Assembly (NCBI GenBank): GCA_947440875.1
Contig: CANETG010000163.1
Location: 1 to 6,237, forward strand
Source of the DNA: Bacteriovoracaceae bacterium
GTDB lineage: Bacteria; Bdellovibrionota; Bacteriovoracia; Bacteriovoracales; Bacteriovoracaceae
Direction of reading: 5' to 3'
Length of the DNA: 6,237 bases
Below, piece by piece: positions 5,080 to 6,237 of the stretch. Under the pieces are notes generated by a model that made no database searches, was not told the DNA's origin, and saw only the letters and a program-made list of their open reading frames with translations. The first letter of the stretch is position 1. The number at the start of each line of letters is the position of its first letter. Both the position numbers and the translations under genes were made by a program.

Positions 5080-6237
5080 AAAACACTTTTAATTCTTGCT
5101 CTCTTTCTCGTAAATCTTTCTGCATCAGCTGCAGTCAAGATGGTGCATGGTATGAACCTTACCCAATTGGGGACGTACGTCTATGATGCCGCTACCGGAA
5201 CTTCACCAAAAACTCCGGCGCAGATTGCTGTTGATCAGATAAAAGCGATGGGCGCCACACACGTCGTCCTGAATCCCACGGCGACGATGACTGATCCCTT
5301 CGGCAGTGACGTGATTCCGGAACTTGGCCCCTCCGAAAGAAACGCTGAACGCGCTCGCTACAAAAGGCTAATTGATTACATCCACGCGCAGGGAATGACT
5401 GTGGGTCTTCGTCCGATATTTTTTGTCATTCATCCGGACGGACGTTTTCCTTATCGGGAGAGATTGCCTGATGGAACTGACAAGGTCTGGTGGCACGGAA
5501 ACATTCAACCCAAAGACGTGAACAGATGGTTTGATTCTTTCAAACAGTACCACGACATTTATCTTCTCATCGCGAGACTCAATAAAGTTGAAGAATACAC
5601 CATCGGTGCCGAGCTCTATTCGATGACTGTCGGAATCGAAGATCAGTGGGATGAATTTCCTTTCGGCTTCCCAGGGAAATGGGTTCAGCTTCTGCGCTAC
5701 GTCCGCTCAAAACTTTCTCCGAACACACGGATCATGTACGACATTAACTTCACCGATGACAAAGCATCCACTAACGGAGACCTGAACGCACTCGGTGGAG
5801 AACTCGAACGCTGGCGCTACCGCCTCGTTGACCTCGCCTATCCCGCGAACCCCGCAGAACGCATCATCTGGGAAGACCTCATTACCTTTTGGAAAGAACT
5901 CGATGCTGTAGGAATTGATATCTACCGCAGTCTGGCGTCAAAGCGTGACCGGATTCCTCAGGACTACAAAGGTCTGGTGGCCCTGCTGAAAGTGCGCTCG
6001 GATGAGTATGCCAGTCAGATGGATACCACACTGGCAGAGATCGAAAGCATCACCGAAGTGACAAAGTCCATGATCTTCAAAGAGGCCGGTTTCAGAAGTA
6101 TGGAAAGTGGATTCATTAATCCCTTCGACTACGAGAACGGCCAGGGCGTTTACAATGAGTCTCACCAGGCCGCTGCTTACGAGGCCCTCTATCTTTCCTT
6201 CTGGGAGCCACGCTTTCCGTGGTTTCAAGGAGCGAGC
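5077..6237 (+). CDS. Exported clan GH-A glycoside hydrolase, GH113-like (3' end outside window)
   Basis: 387 codons are visible and the frame is still open at the window edge. A signal peptide (MKTLLILALFLV...SASA) is probably cleaved after Ala18. The mature part begins with a barrel strand (VHGMNLTQ) and continues KAMGATHVVLNP (56-67), then YIHAQGMTVGLRP (101-113). Next come IGAELYSM with Glu179 as likely acid/base at the end of strand 4, VGIDIYRS (278-284), and FKEAGFRS with Glu336 as likely nucleophile at the end of strand 7. A typical closing HQAAAYEAL...FW...PWFQG follows (363-385). The pattern is like GH113 (beta-mannanase family), but the two glutamates are about 157 residues apart, well above the roughly 80 I recall for characterised GH113 enzymes, so loops are enlarged and the specificity may differ. 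It probably trims or releases the glycan made by this locus in the periplasm. Little of the barrel can be missing; any further domain would lie beyond the edge. Confidence 0.8.
   Translation, partial: MKTLLILALFLVNLSASAAVKMVHGMNLTQLGTYVYDAATGTSPKTPAQIAVDQIKAMGATHVVLNPTATMTDPFGSDVIPELGPSERNAERARYKRLIDYIHAQGMTVGLRPIFFVIHPDGRFPYRERLPDGTDKVWWHGNIQPKDVNRWFDSFKQYHDIYLLIARLNKVEEYTIGAELYSMTVGIEDQWDEFPFGFPGKWVQLLRYVRSKLSPNTRIMYDINFTDDKASTNGDLNALGGELERWRYRLVDLAYPANPAERIIWEDLITFWKELDAVGIDIYRSLASKRDRIPQDYKGLVALLKVRSDEYASQMDTTLAEIESITEVTKSMIFKEAGFRSMESGFINPFDYENGQGVYNESHQAAAYEALYLSFWEPRFPWFQGAS

Noticed and set aside
5938..6228. 96-residue minus-strand open frame near the right edge
   Set aside because: It lies opposite the hydrolase segment carrying the KEAGFRS and HQAAAYEAL motifs, which is clearly the coding strand.
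1..6237. Mobile element, CRISPR array, tRNA or phage signatures
   Set aside because: No transposase, repeat-spacer pattern, cloverleaf-like sequence or phage gene is visible; the region is continuous coding sequence with gaps of at most 10 bp.

Overview
The window is a compact stretch of five genes, all on the + strand. The spacers are 10 bp, 2 bp and then two 1-base TAATG overlaps. It reads as the inside of one polycistronic operon: no promoter, terminator, RNA gene, mobile element or CRISPR is visible, and both ends cut through genes. Base composition looks close to balanced and even throughout. Three products carry Sec-type signal peptides ending in small-residue cleavage sites, with no cell-wall anchor or visible transmembrane segment. 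This suggests a Gram-negative bacterium with a busy periplasm. A Bdellovibrionota or deltaproteobacterial-type host is my guess only; no marker gene fixes the taxon.

Layout: (1) 3-164, last 53 codons of an unrecognised gene. (2) 175-1194, a 339-residue exported protein of unknown function with an Ig-like segment and four cysteines. (3) 1197-3983, a 928-residue exported protein with three parts: an N-terminal TIM-barrel-like region resembling a glycoside hydrolase that has lost its catalytic glutamates, a middle alpha/beta part, and a C-terminal DUF2334 (YdaL-type) polysaccharide-deacetylase-like domain. (4) 3983-5077, a complete non-hydrolysing UDP-GlcNAc 2-epimerase (wecB type) with its key residues intact. 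(5) 5077-6237, an exported clan GH-A glycoside hydrolase resembling GH113, with both catalytic glutamates, cut by the window end.

Together the genes suggest part of a locus for an amino-sugar exopolysaccharide or surface glycan. The epimerase would supply UDP-ManNAc in the cytoplasm, while the deacetylase-like and hydrolase-like proteins would act on the polymer in the periplasm. No glycosyltransferase, polymerase or exporter lies in the window, so this assignment depends on flanking DNA. The most interesting point is that the N-terminal domain of gene 3 looks like a catalytically dead relative of the enzyme encoded two genes downstream. The overall layout (dead hydrolase barrel, alpha/beta linker, deacetylase; about 930 residues) recalls PelA of the Pel polysaccharide system without obviously being PelA.
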